Source: UBA4736 sp002404015
Lineage (GTDB): Bacteria > Chloroflexota > Dormibacteria > Dormibacterales > Dormibacteraceae
Direction: 5' to 3'
Length of the DNA stretch: 36,178 nt
Assembly (NCBI GenBank): GCA_036747295.1
Contig: DAIOCN010000028.1
Span: 1 to 36,178 of the forward strand
A model generated the notes under the pieces. That model saw only the letters and a list, made by a program, of their open reading frames with translations, was not told the DNA's origin and made no database searches. This document shows, piece by piece, positions 6,506 to 12,914 of the stretch. The position numbers and the translations under genes are program-made. Each line of letters opens with the position of its first letter. The stretch's first letter is position 1.

Positions 6506-7531
6506 GGCTCGCTCACCGGGTCCTCACGCGGCGGGGCTTCGGGCTCGGGCTCCGTTGCCTTCGGCTTCTCGACGGAGGGTGCCTTAGCTTTCGGCTCCTC
6601 GACAGCGGGCGTCTCAGCCTTCGCCTCCTCGACAGCGGGCGCGGCAGCCTCGGGCGCTTCGACGGCGGGCGCCGCAGCNNNNNNNNNNNNNNNNNNNNNN
6701 NNNNNNNNNNNNNNNNNNNNNNNNNNNNNNNNNNNNNNNNNNNNNNNNNNNNNNNNNNNNNNNNNNNNNNNNNNNNNNCTTGGGCTCCTCGACGGCGGGC
6801 GCCGCAGCCTTGGGCTCCTCGACGGCGGGCGCCGCAGCCTTGGGCTCCTCGACGGCGGGCGCCTCGGCCTTGGGCCGGGTGGCCCGCCTCGGCTTCGCGT
6901 CCGGCTCGGCCGCGGCGGCGCCAGGCTCGGCGGCAACTGCGGGGGCCGGTCCGCCGTCCCCACCGAGGACGTCGATGGTCCCCTTCTGGGCCGCGCTTCG
7001 GTACGCGGCGGCCAGCTTCCGGCCGACGATCTCCTCGACCGTCTTGCCTCGAAGCTCCGCGATCTCCTGGGCGGTCCGCATCGACTGCAGCGCCTCCATG
7101 GTCGCCCGCACGGTGTTGATGGGGTTGTTGGTGCCCATCGACTTGGTGAGGATGTCCTTGATGCCCGAGAGCTCGATCACCGCGCGCATGGCGCCACCCG
7201 AGATCACGCCGGTACCGGGGGCGGCCGGCTTGAGCATGATCTTGGCGGCGCCCCACTTGTGGCGCACCTCGTGGGGGATGGTGGTGCCCACCATCGGCAC
7301 GTTGATCATGTTCCGCTTCGCGATCTCGACGCCCTTGCGGATCGCCTCGGGGACCTCGCGGGCCTTGCCCATTCCGGCGCCGACGCGCCCGTTTCCGTCG
7401 CCCACCACGATCAGGGCCGAGAACGAGAACTTGCGCCCGCCCTTCACGACCTTGGCCACGCGGTTCAGGCTGACGACGCGCTCGCTGATGTCCGAGCGAT
7501 CACTGCCGTACTGCTGATATCGGCTTCCCAT
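6502..7531 (-). CDS. rpsE: 30S ribosomal protein S5 with repetitive tail (interrupted by assembly gap)
   Basis: S5 lines the mRNA entry channel. Residues 1 to about 188 are canonical: an S5 double-stranded-RNA-binding-like domain with VVKGGRKFSFSALIVVGDG, GRVGAGMGKAREVPEAIRKG and PGTGVISGGAMRAVIELSGIKD. The tail then becomes tandem decapeptides of the type AAAPAVEEPK, enters 100 N (6679-6778), and resumes as AAAPAVEAPEAAAPAVEE... to a TGA at 6502-6504. The 251 codons before the gap end exactly at a repeat boundary and the 58 codons after begin on one, but in another frame if the gap is taken as 100 nt, so the N count is a placeholder. ATG at 7531 abuts the rplR stop. Confidence 0.95.
6541..6868. 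repeat. 30-bp tandem repeat encoding the S5 decapeptides (contains the N gap)
   Basis: Three near-identical 30-bp units lie at 6779-6868 (unit begins CTTGGGCTCCTCGACGGCGG). Progressively diverged units lie on the other side of the gap from 6678 down to about 6541. Read on the minus strand each unit encodes A-A-A-P-A-V-E-E-P-K or a variant. Near-identical tandem units are a usual reason for an assembler to break. Confidence 0.9.
6679..6778. other. Assembly gap, 100 N
   Basis: Exactly 100 undetermined bases inside the rpsE tandem repeat. Frame analysis of the flanks requires a true length divisible by 3, and the 30-bp periodicity suggests a multiple of 30 (0 is possible). The nominal 100 is therefore not the real size. 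Confidence 0.98.
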
Positions 7532-7885
7532 CTAAAACTCCAGTCCCGCTTCGCGGGCAGCATCCGCGAGCGCCTTGATCCGGCCGTGGTAAAGGAAGCC
7601 GCCCCGGTCGAAAACGACCGCGCCGATGCCGGCCTGCTTGGCCTTGTCGGCGATCGCCTTCCCGACCGCGGTGGCTGCTTCCAGGTCGTGGTTGCCCGAC
7701 TTGAGGTCGACGGTGGAGGCGGCCGCCAGCGTGCGGCCGGTGCTGTCGTCGATCACCTGCGCATAGACGTGGTGCAGGCTGCGGAAGACGGTCAGCCGCG
7801 GCTTCTCGGTCGTGCCGGCCAGCTTCACGCGGACGCGCCGGTGGCGCTTCACGCGGGCTGACTTGCGGTCGAACTGCTTGAGCAT
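7532..7885 (-). CDS. rplR: 50S ribosomal protein L18
   Basis: L18 (117 aa) binds 5S rRNA and helps dock it into the 50S central protuberance. The core KRHRRVRVKLAGTTEKPRLT, VFRSLHHVYAQVIDD and GKAIADKAKQAGIGAVVFDRGGFLYHGRIKALADAAREAGLEF is complete. ATG at 7885 has GGGAGG about 9 nt upstream. It follows rplF after an unusually long 172-bp gap filled largely by repeat D1, and its stop abuts the rpsE ATG. Confidence 0.98.
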   Translation of the reverse strand: MLKQFDRKSARVKRHRRVRVKLAGTTEKPRLTVFRSLHHVYAQVIDDSTGRTLAAASTVDLKSGNHDLEAATAVGKAIADKAKQAGIGAVVFDRGGFLYHGRIKALADAAREAGLEF

Positions 7886-7944
7886 GCCTACTTGCCTCCC
7901 CTGTCGGCTCTACCGGCCTGGCCCGACTTGTTCAAGAACCAGGC

Positions 7945-8056
7945 GCGGAGCGTAGCCCCGGCTCCGCTGGGACCCATGAGCTGATCGCTTCCGCCGACGA
8001 CATTGCGCCGAGGGAAGGGGGCTCGGGGGGAAACCGCGCCAGCGGTTGCCACACGC
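7945..8056. repeat. Family D hairpin element, copy D1 (rplF-rplR gap)
   Basis: About 110 bp related to D2 along its length. On the plus strand: GCGGAGC...GCTCCGC inverted repeat (7945-7967), overlapping an alternative hairpin CCCGGC/GCTGGG; a linker containing TTGCGCCGAGGGAAGGGGG; and the hairpin AACCGC-GCCA-GCGGTT (8032-8047). The first stem differs from D2 by one compensatory pair (G-C here, A-T there). It ends 1-2 nt from the rplF stop. A 56-codon frame runs through it but is not conserved in D2. Confidence 0.85.
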
Positions 8057-8057
8057 A

Positions 8058-8603
8058 TTATTTCGCTCCCTTGCCGGCTTTGCCGGCTTTGCGGCGAACT
8101 ACCTCGCCCGCGTACTTCATGCCCTTGCCCTTGTAGGGCTCGGGCGGCCGCAGCTTGCGGAGGTCGGCGGCGACCTGGCCCACCAGCTCCTTGGAGATGC
8201 CGAGGACGGCGAAGTGCGTGGGGTCGGTGACCTCGATCGAGATCCCGGCGGGGGGCGTGAAGCGGATCGGGTGGGAGAAGCCCAGAGCGAGGACGAGCTC
8301 CGATCCCTGCATCGAGACGCGGTAGCCGACGCCGACCAACTCCAGGTCCTTCCGGAAGCCCAGGGAGACACCCTTGACCATGTTGTCCACGAGGGTCCTG
8401 GTCAGGCCGTGGAGCGAGCGGTGCTCGCGCCCGTTGCTGGGCCGCTCGCACAGGATCTGGCCGTCCCCCAGGCTGAGGCTGATCTGGGCAGGCAGCGATC
8501 GCTCGAGCTTGCCCTTGGGGCCCTCGACGGTCAGGTGGTTGCGCTCGAGCCCGACCTTCACCGTGGTGGGGACCGGGACCGGCAGCTTTCCGATTCGCGA
8601 CAT
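8058..8603 (-). CDS. rplF: 50S ribosomal protein L6
   Basis: L6 (181 aa, normal) binds helix 97 near the sarcin-ricin loop and the factor-binding site. It consists of two tandem L6 folds: MSRIGKLPVPVPTTVKV through about residue 80, then the second repeat ending with the signature PPEPYKGKGMKYAGEVVRRKAGK. Start ATG at 8603; AAGAGAAG lies upstream. The stop TAA overlaps an ATG (TAATG) of a short frame inside repeat D1, considered fortuitous. Confidence 0.98.
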   Translation of the reverse strand: MSRIGKLPVPVPTTVKVGLERNHLTVEGPKGKLERSLPAQISLSLGDGQILCERPSNGREHRSLHGLTRTLVDNMVKGVSLGFRKDLELVGVGYRVSMQGSELVLALGFSHPIRFTPPAGISIEVTDPTHFAVLGISKELVGQVAADLRKLRPPEPYKGKGMKYAGEVVRRKAGKAGKGAK

Positions 8604-8630
8604 CTCTTCTCTTACTTCTTCCTTGGGTTA

Positions 8631-9056
8631 CTACCAGACGTAGGCGAGGACCTCGCCTCCCACACCGGCCTGGAGGGCCTGGCGGCCGCTCAACACGCCC
8701 AGGCTGGTCGACAGGATGGCGATTCCGAGGCCGCCCAGCACGCGGGGAATCTCGGTCTTTCGCGCGTACACCCGAAGGCCGGGGCGGCTGATCCGCTTCA
8801 CGCCCGTGATCACCCGCCGGCGATCGGGGCGGGTCTTGAAGGATAACTTCAACGTCTCCCCCGCTGCCTCGTCCTGCTTCTCGATCTCGAAGCCCGCGAT
8901 GTAGCCCTCGTCCTTGAGGACGCGGGCGATCTCCAGCTTCAACCTCGAGGAGGGCACTCGGACCTCCGAGTGGCGGGCCGTGTTGGCGTTCCGGATCCGG
9001 GTCAGCATGTCTGCGATGGGGTCGGAGACGACTCCGATCGTGTGCGTTACAGCCAT
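8631..9056 (-). CDS. rpsH: 30S ribosomal protein S8
   Basis: S8 (141 aa) is a primary 16S rRNA binder and, in E. coli, the regulator of the spc operon. The family start region SDPIADMLTRIRNANTARHSEV and the C-terminal GIAILSTSLGVLSGRQALQAGVGGEVLAYVW are clear. ATG at 9056 overlaps the rpsN stop by one base (TGATG); it adds about nine residues (MAVTHTIGV) before the usual family start. The upstream open frame belongs to rpsN territory and is rejected. Confidence 0.97.
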   Translation of the reverse strand: MAVTHTIGVVSDPIADMLTRIRNANTARHSEVRVPSSRLKLEIARVLKDEGYIAGFEIEKQDEAAGETLKLSFKTRPDRRRVITGVKRISRPGLRVYARKTEIPRVLGGLGIAILSTSLGVLSGRQALQAGVGGEVLAYVW

Positions 9057-9241
9057 CACCAGCTCGACTTCGTGATGCCGGGGATCCGACCCTCGGCCGC
9101 GAGCGTGCGGAAGCAGATGCGGCACATCCCGAACTTGCGCATGTAGCCGCGCGGGCGGCCGCAGAGGCGACAGCGGTTGTGAAAGCGCACCTTGTACTTG
9201 GCGGGCAGCTTCCAGCTCTCGATCGCCGATTTCTTAGCCAA
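9056..9241 (-). CDS. rpsN: 30S ribosomal protein S14, zinc-binding type Z
   Basis: 61 aa, the length of the short zinc S14. The zinc ribbon is Cys24-x2-Cys27 ... Cys40-x2-Cys43, within RCRLCGRPRGYMRKFGMCRICFR. Ends in the canonical GRIPGITKSSW. Start TTG at 9241-9239 with GAGGT just upstream at short spacing, overlapping the end of rplE by proximity (8-nt gap). The C+ type is typical of Gram-positive-like and related lineages. Confidence 0.98.
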   Translation of the reverse strand: MAKKSAIESWKLPAKYKVRFHNRCRLCGRPRGYMRKFGMCRICFRTLAAEGRIPGITKSSW

Positions 9242-9249
9242 TTACCTCT

Positions 9250-9825
9250 TTACCTACCTTCTCTTTTGCGGAATGGCATGCCCAGCTGCGCGAGCAGCGA
9301 GCGCGCTTCTTCGTCTGTCTTCGCGGTGGTCACGATCGACACCTCCAGGCCGCGGATCTTGTCGATCTTGTCGTACTCGATCTCCGGAAAGATGATCTGC
9401 TCCCGCAGCCCGAGCGAGTAGTTGCCGCGGCCGTCGAAGCCCTCGGGGCTGACGCCGCGGAAGTCGCGGATGCGGGGCAGGGCCACCCCGATCAGCTTCT
9501 CCAGGAAGTACCACATGCGGTCGCCGCGCAGTGTCGTCTTGATGCCGACCGGCATCCCGGCGCGCAGCTTGAAGGCGGCCACCGACTTGCGGGCCTTCAC
9601 GATGATCGGCTGCTGGCCCGTGATCTCGCGCACGTTGGCCACCGCGGCGTCCAGCGCCTTGGCGTTGTCCTTGGCCTCGCCGATGCCGATGTTGACCACG
9701 ATCTTGGCGACGCGCGGCGCCTGCATCACGTTGTCGTAGTCGAACTCCCGCATGAGCTCGGGCACGACCTTCTCCTGGTACGCGCGCTCCATGTTGGGAA
9801 CCTCGACCGGGGCCGCGATGCTCAT
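9250..9825 (-). CDS. rplE: 50S ribosomal protein L5
   Basis: L5 (191 aa) binds 5S rRNA and contacts P-site tRNA and S13. Signatures: RVAKIVVNIGIGEAKDNAK, ITGQQPIIVKARKSVAAFKLR, GVALPRIRDFRGVSPEGFDGRGNYSLG and EQIIFPEIEYDKI. ATG at 9825-9823 overlaps the rplX stop in ATGA; the open frame continues further upstream but overlaps rplX and is not family-like. Confidence 0.98.
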   Translation of the reverse strand: MSIAAPVEVPNMERAYQEKVVPELMREFDYDNVMQAPRVAKIVVNIGIGEAKDNAKALDAAVANVREITGQQPIIVKARKSVAAFKLRAGMPVGIKTTLRGDRMWYFLEKLIGVALPRIRDFRGVSPEGFDGRGNYSLGLREQIIFPEIEYDKIDKIRGLEVSIVTTAKTDEEARSLLAQLGMPFRKREGR

Positions 9826-10208
9826 TGCGCCTCCACCTTGCGGACGCGCTCGTACGGCTCGCCGCAGTTGCGGCACTCTAGGGCGCGGTCGCCGTTCTCG
9901 AGCACGGTGTGCTTGATCCGCGTCGGCTTGTCGCACTGCGGGCAGACCAGCATCACGTTCGAGTAGTCCAGCGGGGCCTCGAAGTCCACGATGCCGCCCT
10001 GGATGGCCTTGGTGCCGCCGGCCGACTGGCCGGCCTTGGTGTGGCGCTTCAGGATGTTGACGCCCTTCACCACGATCTGGCCTTTGGCCGGTAGGGTGCG
10101 CAGGACCTCGCCCTGCTTGCCCTTGTCCTTGCCCGCGGTGACGATCACGTTGTCACCGGGCGCCAGGTCGAGCCAGCGCCGCTTGCCTTGCTGCTTGTTC
10201 TTCAGCAC
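9822..10208 (-). CDS. rplX: 50S ribosomal protein L24 (zinc-ribbon form)
   Basis: L24 (128 aa) initiates 50S assembly. The KOW motif is at about residues 16-42 (APGDNVIVTAGKDKGKQGEV). The C-terminus has a zinc ribbon, Cys89-x2-Cys92 ... Cys112-x2-Cys115. I place the start at GTG 10208-10206 because AAGGAAG sits 7 nt upstream; a start 9 codons earlier is open but lacks family similarity. The 138-bp gap to rplN holds repeat D2, so this gene is translated from its own site rather than by coupling. Confidence 0.95.
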   Translation of the reverse strand: MLKNKQQGKRRWLDLAPGDNVIVTAGKDKGKQGEVLRTLPAKGQIVVKGVNILKRHTKAGQSAGGTKAIQGGIVDFEAPLDYSNVMLVCPQCDKPTRIKHTVLENGDRALECRNCGEPYERVRKVEAQ

Positions 10209-10242
10209 TTCGCTACTTCCTTCATATGGAACCAATCGTTGC

Positions 10243-10347
10243 GCGAAGCCCCGGCTTCGCCGGGGCGATTGAGTTGATCACCCGCCGCCCCACGTTGCGC
10301 CGAGGGAAGGGGGTCCGGGTGGAAACCGCGCAGCGGTTGCCCCACGC
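10243..10347. repeat. Family D hairpin element, copy D2 (rplN-rplX gap)
   Basis: About 105 bp. On the plus strand it begins GCGAAGC-CCCG-GCTTCGC (7-bp perfect stem), which overlaps an even stronger stem GCCCCGGC-TTC-GCCGGGGC. The linker with TTGCGCCGAGGGAAGGGGG is shared with D1, and the distal hairpin is AACCGC-GCA-GCGGTT. The two upstream stems share bases and cannot form together. The element ends at the rplN stop codon. Orientation relative to the operon is the same as D1. Confidence 0.88.
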
Positions 10348-10715
10348 TAGAGAACCTCCGGTGCTAGGGAGACGATCTTCATGAAGTTGCGCTCGCGAAG
10401 CTCGCGGGCGACCGGGCCGAAGATTCGGGTGCCCCTGGGGTTGTTCTGCTGGTTGATGAGAACAGCGGCGTTGTCGTCGAACCGGATGTTCGAGCCGTCC
10501 GCACGCCGGTACTCCTTGGCCACGCGGACGACGACCGCCTTCACGACCTCGCCCTTCTTGACCTGGCCACCTGGCTGCGCCGACTTGACGGCAGCCGTGA
10601 TCACGTCGCCGACCGAGGCGTACTTGCGGTAGTGGCCGCCCATGACGCGGATGCACAGGAGCTCCTTCGCCCCCGAGTTGTCCGCGACCTTCAAGCGGGT
10701 CTCTTGCTGGATCAC
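10347..10715 (-). CDS. rplN: 50S ribosomal protein L14
   Basis: L14 (122 aa, exact family length) sits at the subunit interface near the sarcin-ricin loop. MIQQETRLKVADNSGAKELL, GDVITAAVKSAQPGGQVKKGEVVKAVVVR and FDDNAAVLINQQNNPRGTRIFGPV are diagnostic. GTG start at 10715 abuts the rpsQ stop (TAGGTG). The stop codon adjoins repeat D2. Confidence 0.98.
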   Translation of the reverse strand: MIQQETRLKVADNSGAKELLCIRVMGGHYRKYASVGDVITAAVKSAQPGGQVKKGEVVKAVVVRVAKEYRRADGSNIRFDDNAAVLINQQNNPRGTRIFGPVARELRERNFMKIVSLAPEVL

Positions 10716-10994
10716 CTACTTCGCCTTCTCCACGACCTCTACGAGGCGCCAGCGCTTGTCCTTCGAGATGGGGCGCGTCTCCATGATCCGCACCAGGTCG
10801 CCGACCTGGCACTCGTTCTGCTCGTCGTGGACCTTGAAGCTCACGCGCCGGTGCAGGACCTTCTTGTAGAGCGGGTGGCTCTTCAGGTCCGACACCTGGA
10901 CGACGACCGTCTTCTCCATCTTGTCGGAGATCACGCGGCCGACCCGCACCTTGCGGACCAAGCGCTCCGTCTTCTCTGCGTTCACTTCGCTCAT
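10716..10994 (-). CDS. rpsQ: 30S ribosomal protein S17
   Basis: S17 (92 aa) is a primary 16S binder with an OB fold. The core VGRVISDKMEKTVVVQVSDLK, HPLYKKVLHRRVSFKVHDE and VGDLVRIMETRPISKDKRWRLVEVVEKAK matches the family. ATG at 10994 overlaps the rpmC stop in ATGA, indicating coupled translation; a further coupled-looking junction leads to rplN. Confidence 0.98.
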   Translation of the reverse strand: MSEVNAEKTERLVRKVRVGRVISDKMEKTVVVQVSDLKSHPLYKKVLHRRVSFKVHDEQNECQVGDLVRIMETRPISKDKRWRLVEVVEKAK

Positions 10995-11374
10995 GAATCT
11001 TCCTCATCGGCGGCCGGCTCGGCCTTCTTGCGCGGCGCGCGCGCCTTCTTGGCGGGCGCCGCGACGGCCTCCACCGGCTCGGGGGTGGCCTCGGCCGAAT
11101 CCTCGGTGACGGCCGTCTCCACAGGCTCCTCGGGGTTCTCGACGGCGATCGTCGGCGCGGCCGCGTAGACCTCGTCGACAGCCGTGTCGAGCTGGCGCTG
11201 GTGGATCACCGTCAGGATCCGGGCGATGTCCTTCCGGACCTTGAGGATCTGGCGGTGGTTCTCCAGCTGGCCGACGGCCAGCCTGAAGCGGAGCTCGTAG
11301 AGCTCGCGGCGGGCGCCCTTCAGGCGGCCGCCCAACTCTTCGGCGTCCAGCGTCCGCAGCTCTTCAGGCTTCAT
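10991..11374 (-). CDS. rpmC: 50S ribosomal protein L29 with acidic/Ala-Pro tail
   Basis: Residues 1-66 are a normal L29 (MKPEELRTLDAEELGGRLKG, ELYELRFRLAVGQLENHRQI, VRKDIARILTVIHQRQL), a two-helix protein at the nascent-chain exit. Residues 67-127 are an added tail rich in Glu, Ala, Pro and Val, ending in a Lys/Arg patch (AKKARAPRKK) and an acidic end. Start ATG at 11374; the next ATG-like options upstream overlap rplP. Only 4 bp separate the ATG from repeat A3, which leaves a run of G but no standard Shine-Dalgarno. Confidence 0.96.
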   Translation of the reverse strand: MKPEELRTLDAEELGGRLKGARRELYELRFRLAVGQLENHRQILKVRKDIARILTVIHQRQLDTAVDEVYAAAPTIAVENPEEPVETAVTEDSAEATPEPVEAVAAPAKKARAPRKKAEPAADEEDS

Positions 11375-11378
11375 TTCA

Positions 11379-11411
11379 GGGGCCCCCGAAAAATCGCCAG
11401 ATTTTTTGGGG
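11379..11411. repeat. Family A palindromic repeat, copy A3 (rplP-rpmC gap)
   Basis: 33 bp on the plus strand: GGGGCCCCCGAAAAATCG, then CCAGATTTTTTGGGG. The stem pairs CCCC/GGGG and AAAAATC/GATTTTT around the loop GCCA (read TGGC on the other strand), with one G-T opposition. It is inverted relative to A2 and A4. Compared with A2, a G-C stem pair is replaced by A-T with both partners changed. It occupies 33 of the 40 bp between the genes. Confidence 0.87.
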
Positions 11412-11414
11412 ATA

Positions 11415-11858
11415 TCACTCAGAACCTCCAACCGCGACGGGCATCGGTGCTTCCTCGGATGTGACGAAGCGCGTGTGCAGGGGCAGCTTGGCCGCCGCGA
11501 GGCGCATGGCCTCCTTGGCCACCTCGTGGGTCACGCCGCCCATCTCGAAGAGCATCCGGCCCGGCTTGATGACGGCCACCCAGCCTTCCGGGTTGCCCTT
11601 GCCGCTGCCCATGCGCGTCTCGGCCGGCTTCTTGGTGACCGGCTTGTCCGGGAAGACGCGGATCCAGATCTGGCCACCGCGCTTGACGTGGCGGGTCATG
11701 GCGCGCCGGGCGGCCTCGATCTGGCGGTTGGTCATCCAGGCGGCCTCGGTCGCCTGCAGCCCGAACTGGCCGAAGGCGATGGTCGCGCCTCGGGTCGCGA
11801 CGCCTGTGCGGCGTCCCTTGTGCTGCTTGCGGTGCTTTACGCGCTTGGGAAGGAGCAT
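11415..11858 (-). CDS. rplP: 50S ribosomal protein L16
   Basis: L16 (147 aa) organises the A-site tRNA region of the 50S. MLLPKRVKHRKQHKGRRTG, FGLQATEAAWMTNRQIEAAR-type motif, RMGSGKGNPEGWVAVIKPGRMLFEMGGV are conserved. ATG at 11858 abuts the rpsC stop (TAGATG). The last residues (EEAPMPVAVGGSE) are slightly extended over the usual 137-140 aa. Confidence 0.98.
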   Translation of the reverse strand: MLLPKRVKHRKQHKGRRTGVATRGATIAFGQFGLQATEAAWMTNRQIEAARRAMTRHVKRGGQIWIRVFPDKPVTKKPAETRMGSGKGNPEGWVAVIKPGRMLFEMGGVTHEVAKEAMRLAAAKLPLHTRFVTSEEAPMPVAVGGSE

Positions 11859-12911
11859 CTAGCCCTCGCTGCCCTCTTCGGGCTTGATCTCGGCGGGAGC
11901 CTCGACGACGGCCTCCGGCTGCTCAGCGGCCGCCTTGGGAGCGCGCTTCCGCGGCGCTTTCACTGTCTCCTCGGCCGCCACCTCAGGTGTGGCCGGTTCG
12001 ACGGCCGGCGCCGACGGTGCCGGCGCCTGATCCACGACCGCTGCCTCGGCCACGACGGGTGCCGGGACCTGAGCTGCGACCGGCGCCGCGGCCGGTGCCA
12101 CGGCGGGTGCCGGGGCCTGAGCTGCGACCGGCGCCGCGGCAGGTGCCACGGCGGGTGCCGGGGCGTGAGCTACGACGGGAGCCGGGGTCGGAGTCCCGAC
12201 TGCGGCCGGGGCCTGAGCAGCCTCTTCGCTGACGTCCGGCTGCGGGAAGACCTCCTCCTCGAGCTCGCCGCCGCGCTTCTTGATGGGCACCAGGTCCTTG
12301 TAGATCCAGCACTTCACGCCGATCATTCCGAAGGTCGTCTTGGCGGTCGCCCGGCCGAAGTCGATGTCGGCCCGCAGGGTGTGCAGCGGCACGCGACCCT
12401 CGCGGTCCCACTCGCGGCGCGCCATCTCACCGCCGCGCAGCCGCCCGCCCATCGCGATCCGGACGCCTTTGGCGCCGGCCCGCATGGTGCGCAGGATCGA
12501 CTGCTTCATCGCCCGCCGGTGGCTGATGCGGCGCTCGATCTGGCTGGCGATGTTCTCAGCCACCAGCTGGGCGTCCATCTCCGGCTGCTTGATCTCCTGG
12601 ATCGAGATCCGCACGCGGTTGCCGAAGCGCTTCTCCAGGTCCTCACGCAGCTGGTCGACCGAGGCGCCGCCCTTGCCGATCACGATGCCCGGCTTGGCGG
12701 TGTGGATGGTGACCGTCATCTGCGCGTTGGAGGAGCGCTCCGTCTCGATCTTGGCGATCCCGGCGTTGCGCAGGCGCTTGAGGATGAGGCGCCGCATATC
12801 GAGGTCCTCGTGAAGGAGCTTCGTGTAGTCCTTGTCCTGGGCGAACCAGTTGGCTTCCCAGGTCCGGTAGACCCCGAGCCGGAATGCGTTCGGATGAACT
12901 TTGTGACCCAA
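11859..12911 (-). CDS. rpsC: 30S ribosomal protein S3 with 129-residue Ala/Pro tail
   Basis: Residues 1 to about 215 are a complete S3: MGHKVHPNAFRLGVYRTWEA, a type 2 KH domain with GIVIGKGG (75-82), and the C-terminal RIAMGGRLRGGEMARREW and GVKCWIYK. S3 lies at the mRNA entry tunnel and has helicase activity with S4/S5. From about 222 to 350 the protein is an Ala/Pro/Val/Glu tail containing a 16-residue repeat (APAPAVAPAAAPVAAQ, 48 bp in DNA) and a KAPRKRAPKAA patch. TTG start at 12911-12909; GAAGAAG and AGGA lie just upstream, 3 nt after the rplV stop. Confidence 0.97.
   Translation of the reverse strand: MGHKVHPNAFRLGVYRTWEANWFAQDKDYTKLLHEDLDMRRLILKRLRNAGIAKIETERSSNAQMTVTIHTAKPGIVIGKGGASVDQLREDLEKRFGNRVRISIQEIKQPEMDAQLVAENIASQIERRISHRRAMKQSILRTMRAGAKGVRIAMGGRLRGGEMARREWDREGRVPLHTLRADIDFGRATAKTTFGMIGVKCWIYKDLVPIKKRGGELEEEVFPQPDVSEEAAQAPAAVGTPTPAPVVAHAPAPAVAPAAAPVAAQAPAPAVAPAAAPVAAQVPAPVVAEAAVVDQAPAPSAPAVEPATPEVAAEETVKAPRKRAPKAAAEQPEAVVEAPAEIKPEEGSEG
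12056..12176. repeat. 48-bp tandem repeat in the S3 tail
   Basis: About 2.5 units with period 48 bp (the motif GAGCTGCGACCGG at 12071 and 12119, and its variant at 12167). Each unit encodes 16 residues, APAPAVAPAAAPVAAQ with small changes. The two full units differ at only a few positions, suggesting recent expansion or homogenisation. Confidence 0.9.
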
Positions 12912-12914
12912 TTC

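Noticed and set aside
6541..6868. Regularly spaced repeats in rpsE as a possible CRISPR array.
   Set aside because: The units are contiguous, in frame and encode decapeptides, with no spacers; no cas genes are present.
6614..7531. Apparent frameshift of rpsE to a stop at 6614.
   Set aside because: Artefact of the arbitrary 100-N gap; the correct frame continues after the gap to 6502.
7888..8058. A 56-codon frame between rplF and rplR, starting in a TAATG overlap and ending 2 nt before rplR.
   Set aside because: It has perfect operon-like spacing, but its sequence is repeat D1; the homologous D2 has a 1-nt difference that breaks this frame, has no matching start, and the conserved features are stems rather than codons.
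10222..11007. Long minus-strand frame across rpsQ-rplN-D2.
   Set aside because: Out of frame with two clear ribosomal genes and made of Arg/Gly/Pro-rich shadow sequence.
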